A stretch of DNA of 64,000 nucleotides from Tenrec ecaudatus (lineage: Eukaryota > Chordata > Mammalia > Afrosoricida > Tenrecidae). The stretch covers positions 1 through 64,000 of the forward strand of contig NW_027457755.1 in the NCBI RefSeq assembly GCF_050624435.1, in the 5' to 3' direction. This document shows positions 35,021 to 45,700 of the stretch, piece after piece (position 1 is the stretch's first letter; every line of letters starts with the position of its first letter). A model generated the notes under the pieces. That model was not told where the DNA came from and searched no databases. It saw only the letters and a list, made by a program, of their open reading frames with translations. Both the position numbers and the translations under genes were made by a program.

Positions 35021-36838
35021 AGGGGTGCCCTAGCCTAAGCCTGGGGGTGCCCTAGCCTAAGCCTAGGGGTGCCCTAGCCTAAGCCTAGGGGTGCTCTAGC
35101 CTTACGCTAGGGGAGCCCTAGCCTTAGCCTAAGCCTAGGTGTGCCCTAGCCTAAGACTATGGGTGCCCTAGCCTAAGCCTAGGGGTGCACTAGCCTGAGG
35201 CTAGGGGAGCCCTAGCCTTAGCCTAAGCCTAGGGGTGCCCTAGACTAAGCCTAGGGGTGCCCCAGCCTGAGCCTGGGGGTTCCCTAGCCTGAGGCTACGG
35301 GTGCCCTAGCCTGAGGCGAGGGGAGCCCTAGCGTTAGTCAAGCCTAGGATTGCCCTAGCCTAAGCCTAGGGGTGCCATAGCCTGAGTCTAGGGGTGCACT
35401 AGCCTGAGGTTACGGGAGCCATAGCCTTAGCCTAAGCCTAGGGGTGCCCTAGCCTGAGCCTATGGGTGTCCTAGCCTGAGGCTAAGGGAGCCCTAACCTT
35501 AGCCTAAGCCTAGGATTGCCCTAGCCAAGCTTAGGGGTGCCCAAGCTTGAGTCTTGTGGTGCCCTAGCCTGAGGCTAGGGGAGCCGTTGCCTTAGCCTAA
35601 GACTAGGGGTGCCCTAGCCTAAGCCTTGGGGTGCCCTAGCCTAAGCCTAGGTGTTCCCTAGCCTAAGCCTAGGGGTGCCGTAGCATAAGCCTAGGGGTGC
35701 TCTAGCCTGAGCCTAGGGGTGCCCTAGCCTGAGCCTATGGGTGCCTAAGCCTTAGGCTAGGGGAACCCCAGCATTAGCCTAAGCCTCGGGGTGCCCTAGC
35801 CTAAGCCTAGGGGTGCCCTAGCCTAAGCCTAGGGGTGCCCTAGCCTAAGCCAAGGGTGCCCTAGCCTTAGGCTAGAGGAGCCCTAGCCTTAGCCTAAGCC
35901 TAGGGGTGCCCTAGCCTAAGCCTCGGGGTGCCCTAGCCTAAGCCTAGGGGTGCCCTAGCCTAAGACTAGGGGTGCCCTAGCCTAAGACTAGGGGTGCCCT
36001 AGCCTGAGCCTAGGGGTGCTCTAGCCTGAGCCTACGGGTGCCCTAGCCTGAGGCTAGGGAAGCCCTAGCCTTAGTCTAGCCTAGGACTGCCCTAGCCTAA
36101 GCCTAGGGGTGCCATGGCTTGAGTCTAGGGGTGCACTTGCCTTAGGCTAGGGGAGCCTTAGCCTTAGCCTAAGACTAGGGGTGCCCTAGACTAAGCTTAG
36201 GGGTGCCCTAGCCTGAGCCTCGGGGTTCCCTAGCCTAAGCCTAGGGGTGCCCTAGCCTAAGCCTAGGGGTGCCCTAGCCTAAGGCTAGGGGTGCCCTAGC
36301 CTAAGGCTAGGGGTACCCTAGCGTAAGCCTAGGGGTGCCCTAGCCTTAGGCTAGGGGAGCCTTAGCCTTAGCCTAAGCCTACGGGAGCCCTAGCCTAAGC
36401 CTAGGGGTGCCCTAGCCTAAGCCTAGGGGTCCCCTATCCTGAGCTTAGGGGTTCCCTAGCCTAAGGCTAGGGGTGCCCTATCCTAAGCCTAGGGGTGCCC
36501 TATCCTTAGCCTAGGGGTGCACTAGCCTTAGGCTAGGGGAGCCCTAGACTTAGCCTAAGCCTAGGGGTACACTACCCTAAGCTTAGGGGTGCCCAAGACT
36601 AAGCCAAGGGGTGCTCTTGCCTTAGGCTAGGGGAGCCCTAGCCTTAGCCTATGCCTAGGGGTACCCTAGCCTAAACCTAGGGGTGCCCTAGCATAAGCCT
36701 AGGGGTGCCCAAGCCTGAGCCTAGTGGTGCCCTAGGCTGAGCCTACGGGTGCCCTAGCCTGAGGCTAGGGGAGCCCTAGCCTGAGCCTACGGTTGCCCTA
36801 GCCTTAAACTAGGGGAGCCCTAGCCTTAGCCTAAGCCT
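35021..36838 (+). repeat. Chimeric 1.84-kb tandem duplication, unit 2
   Basis: This is the second copy of 33180-35020. It differs mainly by loss of one 22-bp unit (the CTATGGG unit present near 33990), which lowers the offset to 1,818: GCCATGGC is at 34293 and 36111. A few substitutions separate the units, such as GGGAGCACTTG near 34313 against GGGTGCACTTG near 36131. The unit then runs directly into the rest of zone III. Confidence 0.9.
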
Positions 36839-37070
36839 AGGGGTGGCCTAGCCTAAGCCTAGGGGTGCCATAGCCTGAGTCTAGGGGTGCCCTAGCCTGA
36901 GGCTAGGGGCACCGTAGCTGAGCCTAAGCCTAGGTGTGCCCTAGCTAAAGCTTAGGGGTGCCCCAGCCTAAGCCTAGGGATGCCCTAGCCTGAGTCTAGG
37001 GGTGCCCTAGCCTGAGCCTTGGGTTACCCAAGCCTTAGACTAGGGGAGCCCTAGCCTTAGCCTAAGCCTA

Positions 37071-37622
37071 AGGGTGCCCTAGCCTAAGCCTAGGGGTGCC
37101 ATAGCCTAAGATTAGGGGAGCCCTAACCTAAGCCTAGGGGTGCCCTTGCCTAAGCCTAATGGTGCCATAGCCTAAGCCTAGGGGTGTCCTAGCCTAAGCC
37201 TAGGGGTGCCCTAGCCATAGGCTAGGGGAGCCCTAGCCTTAGCGTAAGCCTAGGTGTGCCCTAGCCTCAGCCTAGGGGTGCCCTAGCCTAAGCCTAGTGG
37301 TGCCCTAGCCTTAGGCTAGGGGAGCCCTAGCCTTAGCCTAAGCCTAAGGGTGCCCTAGCCTAAGCCTAGGGGTGCCCTAGCCTAAGATTAGGGGAGCCCT
37401 AACCTAAGCCTAGGGGTGCCCTTGCCTAAGCCTAATGGTGCCATAGCCTAAGCCTAGGGGTGTCCTAGCCTAAGCCTAGGGGTGCCCTAGCCATAGGCTA
37501 GGGGAGCCCTAGCCTTAGCGTAAGCCTAGGTGTGCCCTAGCCTCAGCCTAGGGGTGCCCTAGCCTAAGCCTAGTGGTGCCCTAGCCTTAGGCTAGGGGAG
37601 CCCTAGCCTTAGCCTAAGCCTA
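37071..37622 (+). repeat. 276-bp tandem duplication in zone III copy 1
   Basis: About 37071-37346 is repeated at about 37347-37622. CCTAAGCCTAAGGG starts at 37061 and 37337, and GCCATAGGC recurs at the same 276-base offset. Both units carry GATTAGGGG, CCTAATGGTGCC, GTGTCC, GCCATAGGC and CCTCAGCC in the same order. The corresponding parts of zone III copies 2 and 3 have a different, shorter arrangement at about 46000-46210 and 53480-53670. Confidence 0.86.
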
Positions 37623-40499
37623 GGGGTGCCCTACCCTAAGCCAAGGGGTGCCTAAGCCTAAGGGTGCTCTAGCCTTAGGCTAGGGGAGCCCTAGCCTTAG
37701 CCTAAGCCTATGGGTGCCCTAGCCTAAGACTAGGGGTGCCCTAGCTTGAGTCTAGTGGTGCACTAGCCTGAGGCTAGGGGAGCCATAGCCTTAGCCAAAG
37801 CCTAGGGATGTCCTAGACTAAGCCTAGGGGTGCCCTAGCCTGAGCCTAGGGGTGTCCTAGCCTGAGCCTACGGGTGCCGTAGCCTGAGGCTAGGGGAGCC
37901 GTAGCCTTAGCCTAAGCCTAGGGATGTCCTAGACTAAGCCTAGGGGTGCCCTAGCCTGAGCCTAGGGGTGTCCTAGCCTGAGCCTAGGGGTGCCCTAGCC
38001 TGAGCCTACGGGTGCCCTAGCCCGAGGCTAGGGGAGCCCTAGGCTGAGCCTACGGTTGCCCTAGCCTTAAACTAGGGGAGCCCTAGCCTTAGCCTAAGCT
38101 TAGGGGTGCCCTAGCCTAAGCCTAGGGGTGCCATAGCCTGAGTCTAGGGGTGCCCTAGCCTGAGGCTAGGGGAACCGTAGCTGAGCCTAAGCCTAGGGGT
38201 GCCCTAGCCTAAGCCTAGAGGTGCCCCAGCATGAGCCTAGGGGTGCCCTAGCCTGAGCCTAGGGGTGCCCTAGCCTGAGCCTTGGGTTACCAAAGCCTTA
38301 GACTAGGGGAGCCCTAGCCTTAGCCTAACACTAGGGGTGCCCTAGCCTAAGCCTAGGGGTGCCCTAGCCTAAGATTAGGGGTGCCCTAACCTAAGCCTAG
38401 GGGTGCCCTTGCCTAAGCCTAATGGTGCCATAGCCTAAGCCTAGGGGTGTCCTAGCCTAAGCCTAGGGGTGCCCTAGCCATAGGCTAGGGGAGCCCTAGC
38501 CTTAGCGTAAGCCTAGGTGTGCCCTAGCCTCAGCCTAGGGTTGCCGTAGCCTAAGCCTACTGGTGCCCTAGCCTTAGGTTAGGGGAGCCCTAGCCTTAGC
38601 CTAAGCCTAGGGGTGCCCTACCCTAAGCCAAGGGGTGCCTAAGCCTAGGGGTGCTCTAGATTTAGGCTACGGGAGCCCTAGCCTTAGCCTAAGCCTAGGG
38701 GTGCCCTAGCCTAAGACTAGGGGTGCCCTAGCTTGAGTTTAGTGGTGCCCTAGCCTGAGGTTAGGGGAGCCGTAGCCTTAGGCTAAGCCTAGGGATGTCC
38801 TAGACTAAGCCTAGGGGTGCCGTAGCCTGAGCCTAGGGGTTTCCTAGCCTGAGCCTACGGGTGCCCTAGCCTGAGGCTAGGGGAGCCCTAGCGTTAGTCA
38901 AGCCTAGGATTGCCCTAGCCTAAGCCTAAGTGTGCCATAGCCTGAGTCTAGGGTTGCCGTAGCCTTAGGCTAGAGGAGCCCTAGCCTTAGCCTAAGCCTA
39001 GGGGTTCCCTAGTCTAAGCCTTGGGGTGCCCTAGCCTTAGACTAGGGGAGCCCTAGCCTTAGCCAAAACCTAGGGGTGCCCTAGCCTAAGCGTAGGGGTG
39101 CCCTAGCCTAAGCCTAGGGGTGCCCTAGCGCAATCCTAGGGGTGCCCTAGCCTAATCCTTGGGGTGCCCTCGCCTGAGGCTAGGGGAGCCGTTGCCTTAG
39201 CCTAAGTCTATGGGTGCCCTAGCCTAAGCCTTGGGGTGCCCTAGCCTAAGCCTAGGGGTTCCCTAGCCTAAGCCTAGGGGTGCCGTAGCATAAGCCTAGG
39301 GGTGCCCTAGCCTGAGCCTAGGGGTGCCATAGCCTGAGCCTAAGTCTGCCCAAGCCTGAGCCTAGGGGTGTCGTAGACTGATCATACGGGTGCCCTAGTC
39401 TGAGGCTAGGGGAGCCCTAGCCTTAGTCTATCCTAGGAGTGCCCTAGCCTAAGCCTAGGGGTGCCATAGCCTGAGTCCAGGGGTGCCCTAGCCTGAGGCT
39501 AGGGGAGCCGTAGCCTTAGCCTAAGCGTAGGGGTGCCCTAGCCTAAGCGTAGGGGTGCCCTAGCCTAAGCCTTGGGGTGCCCTAGCCTAAGCCTAGGGGT
39601 ACCCTAGCCTAAGCCTAGGGGTGTCCTAGTCTGAGCCTAGGGGTGCCATAGCCTGAGCCCACAGGTGCCCTAGCCTGAGGCTTGGGGAGCCCTAGCCTTA
39701 GTCTAGCCTAAGATTGCCCTAGCTTAAGCCTAAGGGTGTCCTAGCCTAAGCCTAGTGGTGCCCTAGCCTGAGCCTAGGGGTGCCTTAGCCTTAGGCTAGG
39801 AGAGCCCTAGCCTTAGCCTAAGCCTAGGGGTGCCCTAGCCTAAGCCTAGGGGTTCCCTAGCCTTAGGTTAGAGGAACCCTAGCCTTAGCCTAAGCCTAGG
39901 GGTGCCCTAGCCTAAGCCTTGGGGTGCCCTAGCCTTAGGCTAGGGGAGCCCTAGCCTTAGTCTAAGACTAGAGGAGCCCCAGCCTAAGCCTAGGGCTGCC
40001 CTAGCCTAAGCCTAGGGGTCCCCTAGCCTAAGCCTAGGGGTGCCCAAGCCTAAGCCTAGGGGTGCCCTAGCCTTAGGCTAGGGGAGCCCTTGCCTTAGCC
40101 TAAACCTAAGGGTGCCCTGGCCTAAGCCTAGGGGTGCCCTAGCCTAAGCCTAGGAGTGTCCTAGCCTGAGCCTAGGGGTGCCTTAGCCTGAACCTACGTG
40201 TGCCCTAGCCTTAGGTTAGGGGAGCCCTAACCTTAGTCTAAGCCCAGGGGTGGCCTAGCCTAAGCCTAGGGGTGCCCTAGCCTAAGCCTAGGGTTGCCCT
40301 AGCCTGAGCCTAGGGGTGTCATAGCGTGAGCCTACGGGTGCCCTAGCCTGAGGCTAGGGGTGCACTATCCTAAGCCTAGGGCTCCCCTAACCTAAGCCTA
40401 GGGGTGCCCTAGCCTTAGGCTAGGGGAGCCCTAGCCTAAGCATTAGCCTAGGCGTGCCCTAACCCAAGCCGAGGGCTGCCCTAGCCTAAGCCAAGGGGT

Positions 40500-42727
40500 G
40501 CCCTAGCCTAAGCCTAGGGGTGCCCTAGCCGAAGCCTGGGGGTGCCCTAGCCTAAGCCTAGGGGTGCCCTAGCCTAAGTCTAGGGGTGCCCTATCCTAAG
40601 CCTAGGGGTGGCCTAGCCTAAGCATAGGGTTGCCCTAGCTTAAGCCTAGGTGTTCCATACCTAAGCCTAGGGGTACGCTGGCCTAAGCCTAGGGGTGCCC
40701 TAGCCTTAGGCTACGGAAGCCCTAGCCTTAGCCTAAGCCTTGGGGTGCCCTAGCCTAAGCCTAGGGGTGCCCTAACCTAAGCCTAGGGGTGCCCTAGCCT
40801 TAGGCTAGGGGTGCCCTAGCCTTAGCCGAAGCCTAGGGGTGACCTAACCTAAGCCTAGGGGTGCCCTAGCCTAAGCCTAGGGGTGCCCTAGCCTAAGCCT
40901 AGGGGTGCCCTAGCCTAAGCCTAAGGGTGCCCTAGCCTCAGACTAGGGGAGCCCTAGCCTTAGCCTAAGCCTAGGAGTGCCCTAGCCTAAGCCTAGTGGT
41001 GCCCTAGCCTAAGTCTAGGGGTGCCCTGGCCCTAGGCTAGGGGAGCCCTAGCCGTAGCCTAAACATAGTTGTGCCCTAACCTAAGCCTAGGGGTGCCCTA
41101 GCCTAAGCCTATGGGTGCCCTAGCCTAAGCCTATTGGTGCCCTAGTCTAAGACTAGGTGTGCCCTAGCCTTAGGCTAGGGGAGCCCTAGCCTTAGCCTAA
41201 GCCTAGGGGTGCCCTAGCCTAAGCCTAAGGGTGCCCTAGCCTAAGATTAGGGGTTCCCTAGCCTTATGCTAGGGGACCCCTAGCCTTAGCCTAAACCTAG
41301 GAGTGCCCTAGCCTAAGCCTAGGGTTGCCCTAGCCTAAGCCTAGAGGTGCCCTAGCCTTAGGCGAGGAGAGCCCTAGCTTTAGCCAAAGCCTAGGGGTGC
41401 CCTAGCTTAAGCCTAGGGGTGCCCTAGCCTAAGCCTATGGGTGCCCTAGCCTAAGCCTAGGGGTGCCTTATCCTAAGCCTAGGTGTGCCCTAGCCTAAGC
41501 CTAGGGGTGCCTTAGCCTAAGCCTAGTGGTGCCTTAGCCTTAGGCTAGGGGAGCCCTAGCTTTAGGGTAAGCCTAGCGGTGCCCTAGCCTAAGCCTAGGG
41601 GTGCCCTAGCCGAAGCCTAGGGGTGCCCTAGCCTAAGCCTAGGGGTGCCCTAGCCTAAGTCTAGGGGTGCCCTATCCTAAGCCTAGGGGTGCCCTAGCCT
41701 AAGCATAGGGTTGCCCTAGCTTAAGACTTGGTGTTCCCTACCTAAACCTAGGGGTGCGCTGGCCTAAGCCTAGGGGTGCCCTAGCCTTAGGCTAGGGAAG
41801 CCCTAGCCTTAAACTAAGCCTTGGGGTGCACTAGCCTAAGCCTAGGGGTGCCCTAACCTAAGCCTAGGGGTGCCCAAGCCTTAGGCTAGGGAAGCCCTAG
41901 CCTTAGCATAAGCCTTGGGGTGACCTAACCTAAGCCTAGTGGTGACCTAACATAAGCCTAGGGGTGCCCTAGCCTAAGCCTAGGGGTGCCCTAGCCTAAG
42001 CCTAGGGGTGCCCTAGCCTAAGCCTAAGGGTGCCCTAGCCTCAGATTAGGGGAGCCCTAGCCTTAGCCTAAGCCTAGGGGTGCCCTAGCCTAAGCCTAGG
42101 GGTGCCCTAGCCTAAGTCTAGGGGTGCCCTGGCCTTAGGCAAGGGGAGCCCTAGCCTTAGCCTAAACAGAGGTGTGGCCTAACCTTAACCTAGGGGTGCC
42201 CTAGCCTAAGCCTATGGGTGCCCTAGCCTAAGCCTATTGGTGCCCTAGCCTAAGCCTAGGGGTGCCCTAGCCTTAGGCTAGGGGAGCCCTAGCCTTAGTC
42301 TAAGCCTAGGGGTGCCCTAGCCTAGCCTAAGGGTGCCCTAGCCTAAGATTAGGGGTTCCCTAGCCTTATGCTAGGGGACCCCTAGCCTTAGCCTAAACCT
42401 AGGAGTGACCTAGCCTAAACCTAGGGTTGCCCTAGCCTAAGCCTACAGGTGCCCTAGCCTTAGGCTAGGATAGCCCTAGCTTTAGCCTAAGCCGAGGGGT
42501 GCCCTAGCTTAAGACTAGGGGTGCCCTAGCCTAAGCCTATGGGTGCCCTAGCCTAAGCCTAGAGGTGCCTTAACCTAAGCCTAGGTGTGCCCTAGCCTAA
42601 GCTTAGGGGTGCCCTAGCCTAAGCCTAGAGGTTCCCTAGCCTAAGCCTAGGGGTGCCCTAGCCTAAGACTAGTGGTGCCTTACCCTTAGGCTAGGGGAGC
42701 CCTAGCTTTAGCCTAAGCCTAGCGGTG
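40500..42727 (+). repeat. Tandem 1.08-1.15 kb subunits inside zone III copy 1
   Basis: GCCGAAGCC at 40528 recurs at 41609, an offset of 1,081. The following AGCATAGGG, TTAAG, GTGTTCC, CTGGCC and CCTTGGGG variants recur in the same order. The second subunit has about three extra 22-bp units near its end, so the final TAGTGGTGCC marker shifts by about 1,146 (41524 to 42670). The subunits share variants at CTATTGGTGCC, GATTAGGGGTTCCC and TATGCTAGGGG. Confidence 0.86.
40528..40671 (+). repeat. Shared cassette, zone III example
   Basis: This is the same ordered set of variant units as at 2568-2710, here 144 bp long, with CCTGGGGGTG and CCATACC as local changes. It sits at the start of the 1.08-kb subunit of zone III and therefore appears twice in each zone III copy. 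Confidence 0.85.
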
Positions 42728-45700
42728 CCCTAGCCTAAGCCTAGGGGTGCCCTAGCCTAAGTCTAGGGGTGCCCTAGCCTTAGGCTAGGGGATCCCTAGC
42801 ATAAGGCTAGGGGATCCCTAGCCTTAGCCTAAGCCTAGGGGTGCCCTAGCCTAAGTGTAGGGGTGCCCTAGCCTGAGCCTAGGGGTGCCCTAGCCTTAGC
42901 CTAAGCCTAGGGTTGCCCTAGCCTAAGCCTAGGGGTTCCCTAGCCTAAGCCAAGGGGTGCCCTAGGCTAAGCCTCGGGGTGCCCTAGCCTAAGCCTCGGG
43001 GTGCCCTAGCCTAAGCCTAGGGGTGCCCTAGCCTTAGGCTAGGGGAGCCCTAGCCTTAGCCTAATCCTAGGGGAGCCCTAGCCTAAGCCTAGCAGTGCCC
43101 TAGACTAAGTCTAAGGGTGCCCTAACCTAAGCCTAGGGCTGCCCTAGCCTAAGGCTATGGGTGCCATAGCCTGAGGCTAGGGGAGCCCTAGCCTTAGCCT
43201 AAGCCTAGGCGTCCCCTAGCCTAAGCCTACGGGTGCCCTAGCCTAAGCCTAGGGGTGCCATAGCCTGAACCTACATATGCCCTAGCCTGAGGGTAGGGGA
43301 GCCCTAGCCTTAGTCTACCCTAGGATTGCCCTAGCCTAAGCCTAGGGGTGCCCTACCCTAAGCCTACAGATGCACTAGCCTGAGCCTAGTGTTGCCCTAG
43401 CCTTAGGCTACGGGAGCCCTAACCTTAGCCTAAGCCTAGGGGTGCCCTAGCCTAAGCCAAGGATTGCCCTATCCAGAGCCTAGGGATGCCCTAGCGAGAG
43501 CCTACGGGTGCCCTAGCCTGAGGCTAGGGGTGCACTATCCTAAGGCTAGGGGTGCCCTATCCTAAGCCTAGGGGTGCCGTAGCCTTAGGCTAGGGGAGCC
43601 CTAGCCTAAGCATTAGCGTAGTCGTGACCTAGCCTAAGCCAAGGGGTGCCCGAGCCTAAGCCAACGGGTGCCCTAGCCTAAGTCTAGGGGTGCCCTATCC
43701 TAAGCCTAGGGGTGCCCTAGCCAAAGCATAGGGTTGCCCTAGCTTAAGCCTAGGTGTTCCCTACCTAAGGCTAGGGGTGCCCTAGCCTAAGCCTAGGGGT
43801 GCCCTAGCCTTAGGTTAGGGAAGCCCTAGCCTTAGCCTAAGCCTAGGGGTGCCCTAGCCTAAGCCTAGGGGTGCCCTAACCTAAGCCAAGGGGTGCCCTA
43901 GCCTTTGGCTAGGGGTGCCCTAGCCTAAGCCTAGGGTTGCCCTAGCCTAAGCATAGGGGTGTCCTAGCCTAATCCTAGGGGTGCCCTAGCCTTAGGCTAG
44001 GGGAGCCCAAGCCTTAGCCTAAGCCTAGGGGTGCCCTAGCCTTAGGCTAGGGGAGCCCTAGCCTTAGCCTAATCCTAGGCGTGCCCTAGCCTAAGCTTAG
44101 GGGTGCCCTAGACTAAGTCTATGGGTGCCCTAGCCTAAGCCTAGGGGTGCCCTAGCCTCAGGCTATGAGTGCCATAGCCTGAGGCTAGGGGAGCCCTAGC
44201 CTTAGCCTACGCCTAGGCGTTCCCTAGTCTAAGCATAGGGGTGCCCTAGCCTAAGCCTAGGGGTGCCCTAGCCTGAGCCTAGGGGTGCCCCAGCCTGAGG
44301 CAAGGGGAACCCTAGCCTTATCCTAAGCCTAGGATTGCCCTAGCCTAAGTTTAGGGGTGCCCTAGCCTAAGCCTAGGAGTGCCCTAGCCTAAGCTTAGGG
44401 GTGCCCTAGGCTGAGCCTAGGGGTGCCCTAGCCTGAACCTAGGGTTGCCCTAGCCTGAGCCTAGGGGTGCCCTAGCCTGAGCCTATGGGTGCCCTAACCT
44501 GAGGCTAGGGTATCCCTAACCTTAGTCTAGCCTAGGATTACCCTAGCATAAGCTTAGGGGTGCCCTAGCCTAAGCCTAGGGGGCCCCTAGCCTGAGCCTA
44601 GGGGTGTCGTAGCCTTAGGCTACGGGAGCCGTAGCCTTAGCCGAAGCCTAGGGGTGCCCTAGCCTAAGCTTAGGGGTGCCCTAGCCTGAGCCTATGGGTG
44701 CCTAAGCCTTAGGCTAGGGGAACCCCAGCATTAGCCTAAGCCTCGGGGTGCCCTAGCCTAAGCCTAGGGTTGCCCTAGCCTAAGTCTATGGGTGCCCTAG
44801 CCTAAGCCTAGGGGTGCCCTAGCCTAAGCCAAGGGTGCCCTAGCCTTAGGCTAGAGGAGCCCTAGCCTTAGCCTAAGCCTAGGGGTGCCCTAGCCTAAGC
44901 CTCGGGGTGCCCTAGCCTAAGCCTAGGGGTGCCCTAGCCTAAGACTAGGGGTGCCCTAGCCTAAGACTAGGGGTGCCCTAGCCTGAGCCTAGGGGTGCTC
45001 TAGCCTGAGCCTACGGGTGCCCTAGCCTGAGGCTAGGGAAGCCCTAGCCTTAGTCTAGCCTAGGACTGCCCTAGCCTAAGCCTAGGGGTGCCATGGCTTG
45101 AGTCTAGGTGTGCACTTGCCTTAGGCTAGGGGAGCCTTAGCCTTAGCCTAAGACTAGGGGTGCCCTAGACTAAGCTTAGGGGTGCCCTAGCCTGAGCCTG
45201 GGGGTTCCCTAGCCTAAGCCTAGGGGTGCCCTAGCCTAAGGCTAGGGGTACCCTAGCGTAAGCCTAGGGGTGCCCTAGCCTTAGGCTAGGGGAGCCTTAG
45301 CCTTAGCCTAAGCCTACGGGAGCCCTAGCCTAAGCCTAGGGGTGCCCTAGCCTAAGCCTAGGGGTCCCCTATCCTGAGCTTAGGGGTTCCCTAGCCTAAG
45401 GCTAGGGGTGCCCTATCCTAAGCCTAGGGGTGCCCTATCCTTAGCCTAGGGGTGCACTAGCCTTAGGCTAGGGGAGCCCTAGACTTAGCCTAAGCCTAGG
45501 GGTACACTATCCTAAGCTTAGGGGTGCCCAAGACTAAGCCAAGGGGTGCTCTTGCCTTAGGCTAGGGGAGCCCTAGCCTTAGCCTATGCCTAGGGGTACC
45601 CTAGCCTAAGCTTAGGGCTGCCCTAGCATAAGCCTAGGGGTGCCCAAGCCTGAGCCTAGTGGTGCCCTAGCCTGAGCCTACGGGTGCCCTAGCCTGAGGC

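Larger units (their letters stand above)
36111..45089 (+). repeat. Zone III HOR, copy 1 (about 8.98 kb)
   Basis: The copy is defined from GCCATGGCTTG (36111) to its next occurrence (45090). Ordered markers are GATCATACGG at 39379, the GCCGAAGCC units at 40528 and 41609, GCGCTGGCC at 41757, and ACATATGC at 43273. The copy has a private 276-bp tandem duplication at about 37071-37622 and keeps both 1.08-1.15 kb subunits at about 40500-42727. It lacks a 72-bp insertion that copies 2 and 3 share. Its start overlaps unit 2 of the chimeric duplication. Confidence 0.88.

Noticed and set aside
34144..36838. An insertion of foreign DNA at the zone II/III join
   Set aside because: The change is only in the order of monomer variants; every unit across the join is a normal satellite monomer in phase.
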